Positions 33,253-42,633 of a stretch of 64,000 nucleotides of DNA are shown here, in pieces. Position numbers and translations under genes: made by a program. Under the pieces are notes generated by a model. It was not told the DNA's origin. It worked only from the letters and a program-made list of their open reading frames with translations, and ran no database searches. How positions within the stretch are numbered: the first letter of the stretch is position 1; every line of letters begins with the position of its first letter. The DNA is from Lodderomyces elongisporus (lineage: Eukaryota; Ascomycota; Pichiomycetes; Serinales; Debaryomycetaceae): NCBI RefSeq assembly GCF_030384665.1, contig NC_083674.1, positions 2,046,001 to 2,110,000 of the forward strand, read 5' to 3'.

Positions 33253-35109
33253 ATGAAGATCTCAGAGAAACTACATCAAGCACATTCAGGGTCTACACGG
33301 CCTCCTCCTGCAACTTTCTCATTCGAGTTCTTTGTGCCCAAGACTTCACAAGGTGTCCAGAACTTGTACGACAGAATGGACAGAATGTACGATTTGAACC
33401 CAATCTTTATCGACATTACATGGAACGCAGGCGGTAGGTCATCCTCCTTGACCAACGAAATGGTTTATACCGCACAATCCACTTTGGGGTTGGAGACATG
33501 TATGCACTTGACATGCACAAACATGAAGATTGAACTCATTGACGAGGCATTGAGCAAAGCTTACAAATCGGGATGCCAGAATATATTGGCCTTGCGTGGT
33601 GACCCACCACTCGATGGAAGCGAGAGCACTGGCGATTTCAAGTACGCCAAGGACTTGATCTTGTATATAAGAAAGAAATATGGCAACCACTTCAATATCG
33701 GTGTTGCCGCTTACCCAGAGGGCCACCCGGAAGAAGAAGACGAGTCAAAAACATTGCACTACCTCAAGGAGAAATGTGATGCTGGTGCCAACTTTATAAT
33801 CACACAAATGTTTTACGATGTTGACAACTTTATCAGTTGGTGTGCCAAGTTGAGAAAAATCGGCGTGGAAATCCCAATCATACCAGGAATCATGCCCATC
33901 TCCACATATGCCGCCTTTATCAGAAGAGCTAAATGGTCGGAGATCAAAATCCCACCACACTTTCTTGAGGCATTGGAACCCATCAAGGATGACGATTTCT
34001 TAGTCAGAGAAAAAGGTACCGAGTTGGTTAGTGAAATGTGCCAACAATTAATTGAATCGGGATACGTTAACCACTTGCATTTTTACACCATGAACTTGGA
34101 AAAGGCAACAGTTATGATTTTAGAAAAATTGAATCTCGTCGAAGCTATCAAATCGCACGATTTGGTTGGAGGCACAGAGCTACCATGGAGAAAGTCATTG
34201 CACCCCGAGAGATCTAAAGAGTCTATTCGTCCAATCTTTTGGCAAAATAGAAAGTACTCGTACGTGTCCAGAACAGCCACATGGGACGAGTTCCCCAATG
34301 GTCGTTGGGGTGACTCTAGGTCTCCCGCCTTTGGAGACATTGATTTGTGTGCATCTGAGTTGTTGAGACAATCACCAAAGCGTGCGTATGAGCTTTGGGG
34401 TACACCAGGAAGCTTGAAAGAGTTGAGCGATATTGTTATTTCCTATTTGAAAGGCGACTTGAAGTCATTGCCTTGGTCCGACGGCTCTGTTGGAGACGAT
34501 ACCAAAGTGATTGTTGATGACTTGGTAGAATTGAACAAGAGAGGATTGCTCACTATGAACTCACAACCGGCACTCAACTCAATCAAATCTTCAGAGAAAA
34601 TCTTTGGTTGGGGACCCAAGAATGGTTATGTTTATCAAAAGCAATATTTGGAGTTTTTCTGTCACAAGGATATTATCGTCAAGTTACTCCAAACAATTGA
34701 TGATTATAATAACAACCAAGGAGACGCATCATCCGCCATCATTTCTTACTATGCTGTTGATTTGAAGGGTAACTTGACGACAAACTGTAATGATGATGAC
34801 ATCAATGCAGTGACATGGGGTGTTTTCCCTGGTGAAGAGATCTTACAACCCACAATTGTTGAGAAAACTTCCTTTTTGGCATGGAAAGATGAAGTTTACC
34901 GGTTGTTCTCGGAATGGAGAAAAGTGCTTACTTCAAATTTAGCTGATGTTAAAGATGAAGACAAGAAAAACTTGCACAAGTTTGAGAAGTTGATGACCGA
35001 GTTCAGCGAGGATTATGTTTTGTGTAATTTGGTGAATAACGATTTCATTGATTCCAACTCGACTTTATTCAATTTGATTTACGGTTTGAATTTGCAAGTT
35101 TTGGAATAA
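33253..35109 (+). CDS. MET13: Methylenetetrahydrofolate reductase
   Basis: Cytosolic flavoenzyme of 618 residues that reduces 5,10-methylene-THF to 5-methyl-THF, the methyl donor for methionine synthase. The N-terminal catalytic TIM barrel (about 1-300) begins MKISEKLHQ and contains FSFEFFVPKTSQGVQNLYDRM, DITWNAGG, GLETCMHLTCTNM, LALRGDPPL and GVAAYPEGHPE. These match the yeast Met13 N-terminus closely, including its start. The C-terminal half is the eukaryotic regulatory domain that binds S-adenosylmethionine, with SRSPAFGDIDLC, YELWGTP and GWGPKNGYVYQKQYLEFF. Length (yeast Met13 600) indicates a complete gene. Met13 fits better than Met12 because of the N-terminal match. Confidence 0.95.
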   Translation: MKISEKLHQAHSGSTRPPPATFSFEFFVPKTSQGVQNLYDRMDRMYDLNPIFIDITWNAGGRSSSLTNEMVYTAQSTLGLETCMHLTCTNMKIELIDEALSKAYKSGCQNILALRGDPPLDGSESTGDFKYAKDLILYIRKKYGNHFNIGVAAYPEGHPEEEDESKTLHYLKEKCDAGANFIITQMFYDVDNFISWCAKLRKIGVEIPIIPGIMPISTYAAFIRRAKWSEIKIPPHFLEALEPIKDDDFLVREKGTELVSEMCQQLIESGYVNHLHFYTMNLEKATVMILEKLNLVEAIKSHDLVGGTELPWRKSLHPERSKESIRPIFWQNRKYSYVSRTATWDEFPNGRWGDSRSPAFGDIDLCASELLRQSPKRAYELWGTPGSLKELSDIVISYLKGDLKSLPWSDGSVGDDTKVIVDDLVELNKRGLLTMNSQPALNSIKSSEKIFGWGPKNGYVYQKQYLEFFCHKDIIVKLLQTIDDYNNNQGDASSAIISYYAVDLKGNLTTNCNDDDINAVTWGVFPGEEILQPTIVEKTSFLAWKDEVYRLFSEWRKVLTSNLADVKDEDKKNLHKFEKLMTEFSEDYVLCNLVNNDFIDSNSTLFNLIYGLNLQVLE

Positions 35110-35853
35110 GCAATGAGAGCGAGAGATACAGTGGGAAAGAAAAGGAGAGGGGAAGAAGCAAGTGGAAGCAGATGACGAAGCAATAAACATCAAAATCATC
35201 ACTAATGATTTATATACGAAGAGGGCAATTCAACAATGCTTATTCTTCAACAAGACTTTCAACATTAGTCTAAGTTTTTTTTTATATACAGATATATATA
35301 TTTCACAAATGCCGGAGTATCAACCATATAATGGTGCAATACAAGCATAAAGGAAAGAAAATTTTTTTTAAAAAAAAAACAATCACGACCGGAGCATCAG
35401 CAAACTATTATTTAATGACAATTTATACATGATTACGAAAAGGGAAAAGAACCTCAGAACTATTATTTTTCAACACATAACATATTAAATGCATTCAACA
35501 GGGACATTTTATTTCAACAGATTATTGTTATTTTTAACTACATTATTACTATTTAGAGCAAAAGAATTTTACACACACACATAAATATATATACGTGTAT
35601 ATATATCTATATATGTGTGTGTACGTATATAACTATATAAAAGTAAAAACTGGTTTTTTTATTACTTGCGAATGAAGTGTTTGGGAATCTGTATTATTAC
35701 TTGGCCTAGTTTTATTGGAATATACTCAATTCACAATTGGTATAGTTGCACTAAAAGAAAAAGAAAAAAAAAAACTACTACTCTAGTTTGATTCAAAAAC
35801 AGCGTATATTGCATGTATTTACTAGCAAAGAATGTGAAATTAGTTTGTTAGTG
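35110..35853. other. Intergenic: MET13 3' flank
   Basis: AT-rich DNA with TATATA/GTGT alternation at 35572-35640, and T and A runs. No gene is seen. Confidence 0.5.
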
Positions 35854-36171
35854 CTAGTCGTAGTTGCAACTTTTACCAAGAAATTGATTATTGGCATTTG
35901 GTGGGAGTAAAGTGGTAGTGCTATTACGTTCAACTTTTCTCTTATTGGCTACCATCCAACACCTCTGTAGCACACTGAAAAACAAAGAGAGAAAAAAAAA
36001 ATAAGACACATAAAATGTCATAATTAAGAAGTGGTAGTGAGGGAAAAGTAGAAAGAGACAGAGAGAGAGAATGTGTGTGTGTGTGTGTGAAATTGAAAGA
36101 GACAAAAAAAGTAAAGAAGAACGAGCGAAAGAAAAACATACCTTTTCTAGCCAATCAACTAACTTATCCAT
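35854..36171 (-). CDS. Candidate spliced microgene (46 residues), function unknown
   Basis: ATG at 36171 opens MDKLVDWLEK and runs into a perfect GTATGT donor (36141-36136). The intervening sequence is pyrimidine-rich with a GT/CA run, which is typical of introns. It ends in TTTTTCAG (ending at 35975) and, ten bases further, in CTACAG (ending at 35965). Using the second acceptor keeps the frame: exon 1 is 36171-36142 and exon 2 is 35964-35854. The product is a basic 46-residue peptide (RCWMVANKRKVERNSTTT and on to a NYD end). Using the first acceptor gives only 20 residues. No clear TACTAAC branch site is present, which weakens the model. The start is about 100 bases from the divergent NUZM gene, so both would share a promoter. 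Not recognised. Confidence 0.35.
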   Translation of the reverse strand: MDKLVDWLEKVCFSFARSSLLFLSLSISHTHTHILSLCLFLLFPHYHFLIMTFYVSYFFFLSLFFSVLQRCWMVANKRKVERNSTTTLLPPNANNQFLGKSCNYD

Positions 36172-36272
36172 AGTTCTTTCCTTCTACTGGCTTCTTTGTC
36201 ATTATATATTCCACTCACATTCGCCACACAGTTATAACCGACCTTTAAAAAAAGAAAAAAAAAAAAGCAATA

Positions 36273-36896
36273 ATGTCCGGAGGTCCAGTTCCAGTATGGA
36301 AGAAGTACACAACCAGACCACAAGGTATCTGGGAGAAGATTAGGCAATTGCTCGTGCTTGTACCGAACAGATCCTCAGGTAACCCATTAGTCTCCTTATT
36401 CCGTAATGTTCCACCTGGAGAGCGTGTCCAACAAGCCAGGGAGTACAAAGACCCAGTCACTATTCCTGCAGGTGACATTAAGGGTAACCCATATTTCAAA
36501 AGAGACCACAGAAGACAATACCCACAAGTGCATTCATTTAACCAGACTAAGGTCTCTGGTTTGCTCACATTAGGTAACGCTCAGCAACCAAGGATATCTG
36601 TTGGTGAAAAGGGCCAAAAGGAATTGGCTCCATACAAGCAAGCTGGTGGTGTTGCTGAAGTTGAGGAAGTGAGCTTGGCTACTACATTGAGTCAAATCCC
36701 TGAGAGCGTGATCAAAGGTGAGGTTTTGGGTAAGCAAGGTGAACCTATTGTTGCACCAAGTTTGAACAAGTTCAAATGGCAGATCCTTCCTGAAAGTGTA
36801 CACGGAATGTATACTGAGGAGTATCCATGTCGGATTTTCACAGATGTCAAGAGTGTGCGTGCCCACCCTAAACAACAAAGCTACTCTCCAATTTAA
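36273..36896 (+). CDS. NUZM: Mitochondrial complex I accessory subunit NUZM (21.3 kDa type)
   Basis: A 207-residue homolog of the fungal complex I subunit known as NUO21.3a in Neurospora and NUZM in Yarrowia. Matching blocks in order are GIWEKIRQLLVLVPNRSSGNPL, LFRNVPPGE, DPVTIPAGDIKGNPYFKRD-RRQYPQ, VSGLLTLGNAQQPRISVGEKGQKEL and the C-terminal EYPCRIF. It is a nuclear-encoded accessory subunit of the inner membrane NADH:ubiquinone oxidoreductase. There is no long cleavable presequence, as in its relatives. The presence of this gene shows that the organism has respiratory complex I, which excludes the Saccharomycetaceae. The ATG at 36273 is the first in frame. Confidence 0.88.
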   Translation: MSGGPVPVWKKYTTRPQGIWEKIRQLLVLVPNRSSGNPLVSLFRNVPPGERVQQAREYKDPVTIPAGDIKGNPYFKRDHRRQYPQVHSFNQTKVSGLLTLGNAQQPRISVGEKGQKELAPYKQAGGVAEVEEVSLATTLSQIPESVIKGEVLGKQGEPIVAPSLNKFKWQILPESVHGMYTEEYPCRIFTDVKSVRAHPKQQSYSPI

Positions 36897-37179
36897 ACCT
36901 ATAAAGACGATGGAGAACTCTTCGATACACTGAGTAGGTGGTAAAAAAAAGTAGAACATTAAAGAATAATAATAATAATAATAATGATTTGAAAAAAAAA
37001 AGAAACGAAACTAGAGAAAAGTACAGAGCGGCAATGTGCTTGGGTTCTCTTCTTTCCCATCACGTTTGACCCGCTCTTTGTTATTATCATTACTACAGTT
37101 ATTACTATTATTAATTTTTTTTTTTTTCATATTCTTTTTACAAGCTTTGTTGATGAAATTATAGATGAAGACGAATTTT

Positions 37180-37935
37180 TTAAAGTTCCATATTTTTAGC
37201 AATAGGCCGTAGAGAAAAGTATGGGAATATAGCAGGTAATGCATATAACCCGAACCAACAAGTCAAATACTCAATTGTAGACGAAACTGGATCTAGGCTT
37301 GGACTATGTCCCAAAGATCCAATCTCATCAATGCTCTCTTTTGTTACGGGAATGGTGTACTCATTATAAAGCGTTTTTCCTTTCGTCATTGTTGTTGGTG
37401 TTTCAATTGCTTTTGTTGCAGCAGCAGCAGCAGCAGCAGCAGCAGGTGCCGCTATTGTGCACCTTCTACTGTTCATAAACATATCAACCGTCGCCATTGT
37501 TTCGCAAGGATGGATCTGTAACCATGGCAGCTGTAATAAGTGATGATCACCAATTAATACTTCTACATTATCTTCACCATTTAATGCGGGCATATCCTTT
37601 CTCATATTGCTCAAGTCATATTTTTCCAGAAGCAATAATCTTGTATGTGCAATATCAAACGAAAGTGTTTCGTCATTAAGAAATATACGACAATGGAAGA
37701 TAGGCGCATTATAAAATGGGTGGTAGGAAATCGTAAAGTCAATTCGTATATTTACATCAGGGAGCAAGAGACTCATAAACATGTAATATTCTTGTGGTGT
37801 ATTCAATCGAATACTATGAGACCGAACCTTGAATGGAATAGTGGAGTATAGATCCAGTAGCAAAAGTTCTTTGAACTGCTCTATACTGGCATTGAATTGA
37901 TCGGATGTGATATATATCATCTTTACTATTTTCAT
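37180..37935 (-). CDS. ATG10: Atg10-like autophagy E2 enzyme
   Basis: E2-like enzyme expected to transfer Atg12 to Atg5 during autophagosome formation. The 251-residue frame carries the Atg3/Atg10 catalytic motif HPCET with the active Cys at residue 144 (WLQIHPCETMATVDMF). A strand-rich core precedes it (IRIDFTISYHPFYNAPIFHCRIF). The C-terminal hydrophobic block YLTCWFGLYALPAIFP resembles the YLxSWF end of Atg3/Atg10. An Ala-rich run (about 164-173, GCA/GCT repeats) is inserted after the active site. The protein is longer than yeast Atg10 (167) and shorter than Atg3 (310), and it lacks the Atg3 flexible region. Start could be M1 (37935) or M6 (37920); a stop codon precedes M1 in frame. Confidence 0.8.
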   Translation of the reverse strand: MKIVKMIYITSDQFNASIEQFKELLLLDLYSTIPFKVRSHSIRLNTPQEYYMFMSLLLPDVNIRIDFTISYHPFYNAPIFHCRIFLNDETLSFDIAHTRLLLLEKYDLSNMRKDMPALNGEDNVEVLIGDHHLLQLPWLQIHPCETMATVDMFMNSRRCTIAAPAAAAAAAAATKAIETPTTMTKGKTLYNEYTIPVTKESIDEIGSLGHSPSLDPVSSTIEYLTCWFGLYALPAIFPYFSLRPIAKNMEL

Positions 37936-38592
37936 ATAGAGTCAATATCATGGTTTATTCCTAGGATGTATGATTTCGAAAATAGAAAAGGATTGAACAG
38001 GAAAAAAAAAAAACAAAAAAAAAACCAAGAAAAAGCAGAAGTAGTATTGAACTATAACCAGAATTAAACGAAAGTTGATAGTAATTTGATCATCAGAGAC
38101 ATTGACATTCAGATTGCTGTTACTAGCCATTTTTGTATTGAATATATATATATATATATATATAACTAGCCTACTAACACAACAGTTCCTAAGTAGAATA
38201 CTACATCATTCTCTCGTTTCCTCGCGGAAAGAAATCCAAATATTTTGCAGTTATTTTTGGACCCAAATTGAGTTCTTCGAGTGTAATTGGGTTTAAAATA
38301 AAACTTTGACAGCTCAATGGCTTTTGATTCCATATCGTCTTTACCTTTCTCAACAAAAATTTCCCTATTTTTTGTATGATGTGTAAAAGATTTTCGGAAA
38401 TGTTTCAACTCAACCGTTGCCAAATATACCCATAGTCTACAATATTTAAATTGTTCTCAGGTTGGAAAAGAAATAAAGACAAAAGGAAAAGAAAAGGGAA
38501 ATTGAATCTTTTGCTTTCATTTCTTTTCTTTTCTTTATTTTCCCTTTTTCGTTTTTGTATTTTCTTTTTAAAAAAAAACAAACAAAAATGAC
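37936..38592. other. Intergenic: ATG10 upstream region
   Basis: About 650 bases. A minus-strand frame at 38130-37948 begins with an ordinary N-terminus (MASNSNLNVNVSDDQITI) and then becomes poly-Phe from T runs. Another minus-strand frame at 38423-38166 has ordinary composition but no early ATG. A TA run lies at 38144-38163. Neither frame can be supported as a gene. Confidence 0.4.
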
Positions 38593-39081
38593 TTACTCCT
38601 TCCCCAGTTCATCTTGACCCTGGTCATTCTCGGTATCTTCAGCTGCACTCTGCTCTACTGATCGTGGTGTACTTTCATTCAACAATCCGCTCTTACCATT
38701 GGCGAAAATCTGTGCATTGGTAGCACTAATCGAGTTCCGAACAGACATCTCCCTAACCTTTTCAGCATTGGGGTGAATGAATGGAACACTACCTGTGCCT
38801 CCCAAAACACCATCTATTCCCCCGTTGTTGCTGCCGCTTGCGCTGTCACCATTGGACCCCTTATTTCCTTGTAATTTCTGTTTCTGTTTCTGCATTGCAT
38901 AATCCCCACTATCAAAGTACTTTTTATCGTGGAATTTGGAAGCAAGAATCTGCTGTGTGGTTGGCAATTTCCCGTATAGTTTGTAAATCCTCAATTCTTG
39001 TGGGGACAACTTTGAGAGGTCAATGTGCTGAGTATTTTTTGGCTCAGCAAGTGGATCGTCGTCGCTGTATTCTTGTGACAT
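38593..39081 (-). CDS. IGO1: Endosulfine-family PP2A inhibitor (Igo1/2)
   Basis: A 162-residue alpha-endosulfine family protein. When phosphorylated by Rim15/Greatwall these proteins inhibit PP2A-Cdc55 and drive quiescence entry and mitotic timing. The conserved core is LSPQELRIYKLYGKLPTTQQ followed by KYFDSGDYAM; S58 in FDSGDY is the expected Rim15 target. The start at 39081 (MSQEYSDDD) is chosen because the upstream in-frame extension is a hydrophobic stretch absent from the family. The C-terminus is Gly/Ser/Asn-rich, then acidic. Length agrees with yeast Igo1 (168). Confidence 0.93.
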   Translation of the reverse strand: MSQEYSDDDPLAEPKNTQHIDLSKLSPQELRIYKLYGKLPTTQQILASKFHDKKYFDSGDYAMQKQKQKLQGNKGSNGDSASGSNNGGIDGVLGGTGSVPFIHPNAEKVREMSVRNSISATNAQIFANGKSGLLNESTPRSVEQSAAEDTENDQGQDELGKE

Positions 39082-39449
39082 GATACAATTGTGGATGGCA
39101 AAAGAAAAAGTAAAAAACAAAAAACAAGAATAAAGCAAGTGGAGTGGTAGTTAAATGTATATAATATGTTGAAGTTGAAAAGGATATCAAAGGTATTTTG
39201 TTGAGTTTTCAGGCACAGGAGCAATTACATATATACATATATATATATATGTGTGTATCTTATAGATATGGAGACAAATGACAAAGTACAAGAGAGAAAG
39301 GGGAGAAAGCGTGGATAGTGAACAGTGGACGCTAGACAGAAGACAAGAGACAATGAACAATAGAAAATAGACTAGAGGTCATAGCTTTTTTCTTTGTACT
39401 CATATTGCTTTAATGTACTGAGGCAAGGGTGCACATACAGCTATAGACA
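39082..39449. other. Intergenic: IGO1 promoter
   Basis: The IGO1 upstream region, with a TA run at 39226-39250 and a GA-rich stretch near 39285-39350. No gene is seen. Confidence 0.5.
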
Positions 39450-39593
39450 ATGCGGCTCAGCCACCACGAAGCCGTTAACAGAACCCCAGAGGCATCGTGG
39501 GATGCAAAAGAGGAAGCCAAAGAGGAATCCAGCGAAGAGAAACATTTAGAGTCAACCTTGAAGTATGAATGTAGAGATAAGACGCATCTTTAA
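39450..39593 (+). CDS. Candidate 47-residue acidic small protein
   Basis: An ATG-started frame of 48 codons on the plus strand between IGO1 and PGA1. It is richer in G+C than its surroundings and has no homopolymer coding. The product is hydrophilic and charged (MRLSHHEAVNRTPEASW, then a Glu/Lys/Ser block and a KYECRDKTHL end). It ends about 170 bases from the convergent PGA1 stop. No family is recognised and chance open frames of this length are common in this DNA, so it is listed only as a candidate. Confidence 0.3.
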   Translation: MRLSHHEAVNRTPEASWDAKEEAKEESSEEKHLESTLKYECRDKTHL

Positions 39594-39763
39594 TTTTAAT
39601 CTTTTCTTTTACTTCTACTGTTTCTTCTTTGTTTGTCTGTTTTTACTTGATTGGTTCGTTTCAAATTTGGGAAGGATGTCGTACAATTACTACTGTTTCT
39701 TTTATTCTAGTATTTTGTTATCGACAACTTGTTACACATGTACATGCGTGTTTTTGTCTTGGA

Positions 39764-40459
39764 CTATACTTTGAGGACTCGTCTAATCAACTCGAATTGG
39801 GTCAATATAAGGATCAAAATGTCGACTAGATACAAAATAAAATCATACAACTCCAATGGAATGGGCAACCAATTTACTGGTAACTTATTGATGTGAAGCA
39901 TAAAACCAACTTCGCTACCCTTGCTCAAATACTTCTCCTTATCATATGTAATTCCAAAAAACTCATATTCTATCTTCAAGTACAAGTCCAACCTTGGCAG
40001 TTCTTGAGGCACCTTTCTCGACAATGCCATCTCATCATTTGTTCTTATATAACTATGCGATATTCGAAAATCATAAGGAGATGTAGCAGGCCAGCAAAGC
40101 TTGACATTGATGAGGTCATTATTTGTAAATGTCGTGCCGTTGTAGTTGTTGATCCGTACTAAAAGTGTCTTTAGTATTGGTTTTTTAGTGTTATAGGTCA
40201 AGGTAATCTCGTTTTTAAAGCTCACTTCATCTTGTCGTCTATCCAATTGATCCTTGATTGAGCCAATGGGAAAATCTAAAATCACAGAATGTGTGCCATT
40301 GAGTTGAAGTACATCGTGTAGAGAACCTTTTGGCAATGAGTCCTGCTGTTTGGAAAAGGGAATGTCATAATAAGTGGGGATCTTCAAAAGGTATGTCTCT
40401 GTATTTGCAAAAGCAAAGCTTGAGCAAAATAGTAGTACCAATAAGTTTAGCCAAGCCAT
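39764..40459 (-). CDS. PGA1: Pga1-like GPI mannosyltransferase II subunit
   Basis: ER membrane protein of 231 residues resembling Pga1, the partner of Gpi18 in adding the second mannose to GPI precursors. The start at 40459 (MAWLNLLVLLFCSSFAFAN) gives a clean signal peptide; an in-frame upstream extension of 11 residues would bury it and is rejected. The mature part begins TETYLLKIPTYYDIPF, a Pga1-like opening. The lumenal domain carries NGT and NNYNGT sequons. A C-terminal hydrophobic segment (LYDFILYLVDILILILTQF) anchors it, ending in RR and KV. Length agrees with yeast Pga1 (198). The identification is by architecture and the N-terminal pattern, so it is good but not certain. Confidence 0.7.
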   Translation of the reverse strand: MAWLNLLVLLFCSSFAFANTETYLLKIPTYYDIPFSKQQDSLPKGSLHDVLQLNGTHSVILDFPIGSIKDQLDRRQDEVSFKNEITLTYNTKKPILKTLLVRINNYNGTTFTNNDLINVKLCWPATSPYDFRISHSYIRTNDEMALSRKVPQELPRLDLYLKIEYEFFGITYDKEKYLSKGSEVGFMLHINKLPVNWLPIPLELYDFILYLVDILILILTQFELIRRVLKV

Positions 40460-41385
40460 GCTTTGTACAGTATCACCAATCGAAGGATCCAAAGCCGTTG
40501 CTCACTTTTTCTACTTCTCTTGTTCTTTAACTTAAAAAAAAGAAAGAAAGAATCAATCAATCAAAATAAAGTGTTTTCAAATTTAAGGTCCAGAACGAGA
40601 CCCCAAAAAAAAAGAGAGAGAGAGAGAGAGAGAGGAAGTAAAAGAGAACAAAATCCAAGGTTTTTTTTATTTGACAACAATAAACAAGCAAAGGGGTTTT
40701 TGGCGGCTAGAAAAGACGACAAGATGAACGAAGAAAGCAAATGCATGTATAAATACATGTATAAATGTATATATAATCACAGTTCTGTGTGTATTAAAGC
40801 TTCGACAAAGATATTACTCACTGGCAATAGAATGTTGATTTTTTCTAGCCTCTTCTTCAACAATAGCAATAAACTTTGTTTCTAAATATAAAAAAAGAAA
40901 AAAAAACAAGCAAATTCCATCTCATTTAATTCATTTGGAATTTGAATATACTGCTTGATGGAAAACCCTAGCATTGTATTGTTCACGTTTCTAAAAAACT
41001 GAGATCAAATAAAAAAGGCAAATGCAATACAATTGTACACCTTGTGTAACAAGTTTTACGATAACAAGGTATATAAATTGTACATATGCGCAACTTTTGC
41101 TAGCACCACACTTTAAGCTGAAGTTGGGTTCAAAACCATATAGTGATAACTCTAGAGGACCGGGTATCTCCGTCCAATTATCAACATAATTCCCTTTTTA
41201 ATTCTGTCTTCACTCTTGGTATGCTATAGGGCACACAAAAATTTGTAGATCTCTTGTTACCATTTTATACTTGATTGTTTACCTCGTTCAATTTTTCAAC
41301 TTTCTTTTTTTTTTCTTTTTTTTTTGTTGTTTCTTTATAACAATTATAGTCTGTATGCTTTGAATTACGTATTAACTGGCAGATA
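40460..41385. other. Intergenic: PGA1 upstream region
   Basis: About 930 bases with a GA run at 40615-40634, TACATGTATAAA repeats near 40745-40775, and T runs near 41300-41325. No tRNA or gene is recognised. Confidence 0.5.
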
Positions 41386-42633
41386 TTACCGATCTATATG
41401 TTTGATAATCACTTCCTTATCTGGATTTTCTCTTCTACACTTCCTCTGAACATCGGCATATTGTATACTAGCGTCCAATCTCAGTCCTGCACATTCCAAT
41501 TTGAATGACAGCAATGTCGAATTGTTTTTCAAGCACTCAGCGAGCCACGAGCTTGACTCCACCACGAACTCAAACCCACTGAGATGTAAGCTTCTCAAGT
41601 TGGGAAACCTTTTGGTATCCAATAACTTTTGAACAAATGGTTCTTGAACAGCTATCAATACTCTCCATATATAATCGTGATCACTGTTACCATCATTGTT
41701 ACCGCTAACATTCACCTCAAAATCATTATTGCTAATTTCACCATTTTCTCCGTATGGGTCCCTTGAGTCACTTGAGTCACTTGAGACAGCTGAATTAATG
41801 ACAATTGCCAACGATTCTATACTTTGCAACCCTTCATCATTGAATTGCGAGAAATCCTTGAATCTCTCGGAAAGCAAAAACTGATCTGTTTCCAGCCATT
41901 CGAGATGCAAAGTTTTCAAAGAGTGATTGTAATTGAATTGTGAAATTTTAAAAGGATAACTCCAATCGCAGTTGATGACCTTGAGATTTTCAAGCATCAT
42001 TACTGGGTAGACGACTTCCATTGAGTCCCAAAGGAAATTGTAACGATACACAGTTAGTGCACGTAGCATTTTGAAATTGTTTATGTGTTCAATGTTGAAT
42101 GAGCGTCTAGGCACTTCGAGTCTACTACCGCGCAACAAATTTTGGGGTCTATTCAGGTACAAGGTAAGCTCCTGAATTGCATCATTCGATCTGTACTTGA
42201 GCCAGTTTGAGGAGCTCGTGGTGTTAATTTTCAAGTGTCGTAGCTTGGGTAGTCTCCGTAGTACGTCTTCAAATATATCCAAGTTCCACTCACACAGAGA
42301 GTTGGGTTCAGAAATGTGGAGTTGCTGAACTTGCAACTTATGCTCGAGTAGGAACTTTGTCTTTCCATCAGCCTCCTTCAATAGCATCTCCCAACTGGCT
42401 TTGACATTGTGAAGAACCCTGTCACTTAAAAACTCTCTATAACTGGAGCAGATTGATGAAAGGTTGATTATATCTGTCCTTGATAGATGCGAGAAGATGA
42501 GATCCACAATTTCCGATGGGAGGTCAAGGAATGTGATAAAAGCTTTAAAAGTTTTCTTTCTAAAGCAAAGTGTCCCAAACTCCTTCTCTTCTTCATTGTC
42601 TAGTGATGATCTATCCCTTTTAGCGCTATTCAT
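41386..42633 (-). CDS. F-box protein, leucine-rich
   Basis: A 415-residue protein with an N-terminal F-box (FLDLPSEIVDLIFSHLSRTDIINLSSICSSYREFLSDRVL, about residues 33-73), which should bind Skp1 in an SCF ubiquitin ligase. The rest has irregular leucine-rich segments (LRHLKINTT, LKTLHLEWLETDQFLL, LRSLHLSGFEF) that probably form the substrate-binding solenoid. A Ser/Asp and Asn/Asp-rich loop interrupts them (about residues 295-335). The ATG at 42633 is the first real Met in frame; the open frame upstream begins without ATG. No specific ortholog is recognised. Confidence 0.8.
   Translation of the reverse strand: MNSAKRDRSSLDNEEEKEFGTLCFRKKTFKAFITFLDLPSEIVDLIFSHLSRTDIINLSSICSSYREFLSDRVLHNVKASWEMLLKEADGKTKFLLEHKLQVQQLHISEPNSLCEWNLDIFEDVLRRLPKLRHLKINTTSSSNWLKYRSNDAIQELTLYLNRPQNLLRGSRLEVPRRSFNIEHINNFKMLRALTVYRYNFLWDSMEVVYPVMMLENLKVINCDWSYPFKISQFNYNHSLKTLHLEWLETDQFLLSERFKDFSQFNDEGLQSIESLAIVINSAVSSDSSDSRDPYGENGEISNNDFEVNVSGNNDGNSDHDYIWRVLIAVQEPFVQKLLDTKRFPNLRSLHLSGFEFVVESSSWLAECLKNNSTLLSFKLECAGLRLDASIQYADVQRKCRRENPDKEVIIKHIDR

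Noticed and set aside
37948..38130. Minus-strand frame starting MASNSNLNVNVSDDQ
   Set aside because: After about 20 residues it becomes poly-Phe from T runs; no intron donor was found that would rescue it.
38166..38423. Minus-strand 85-codon frame of ordinary composition upstream of ATG10
   Set aside because: No ATG near its start and no acceptable splice pair; similarity to any family not recognised.
40463..40885. Plus-strand 140-codon frame opposite the PGA1 promoter
   Set aside because: Built from GA and T runs; overlaps the PGA1 start region antisense and has no motif.
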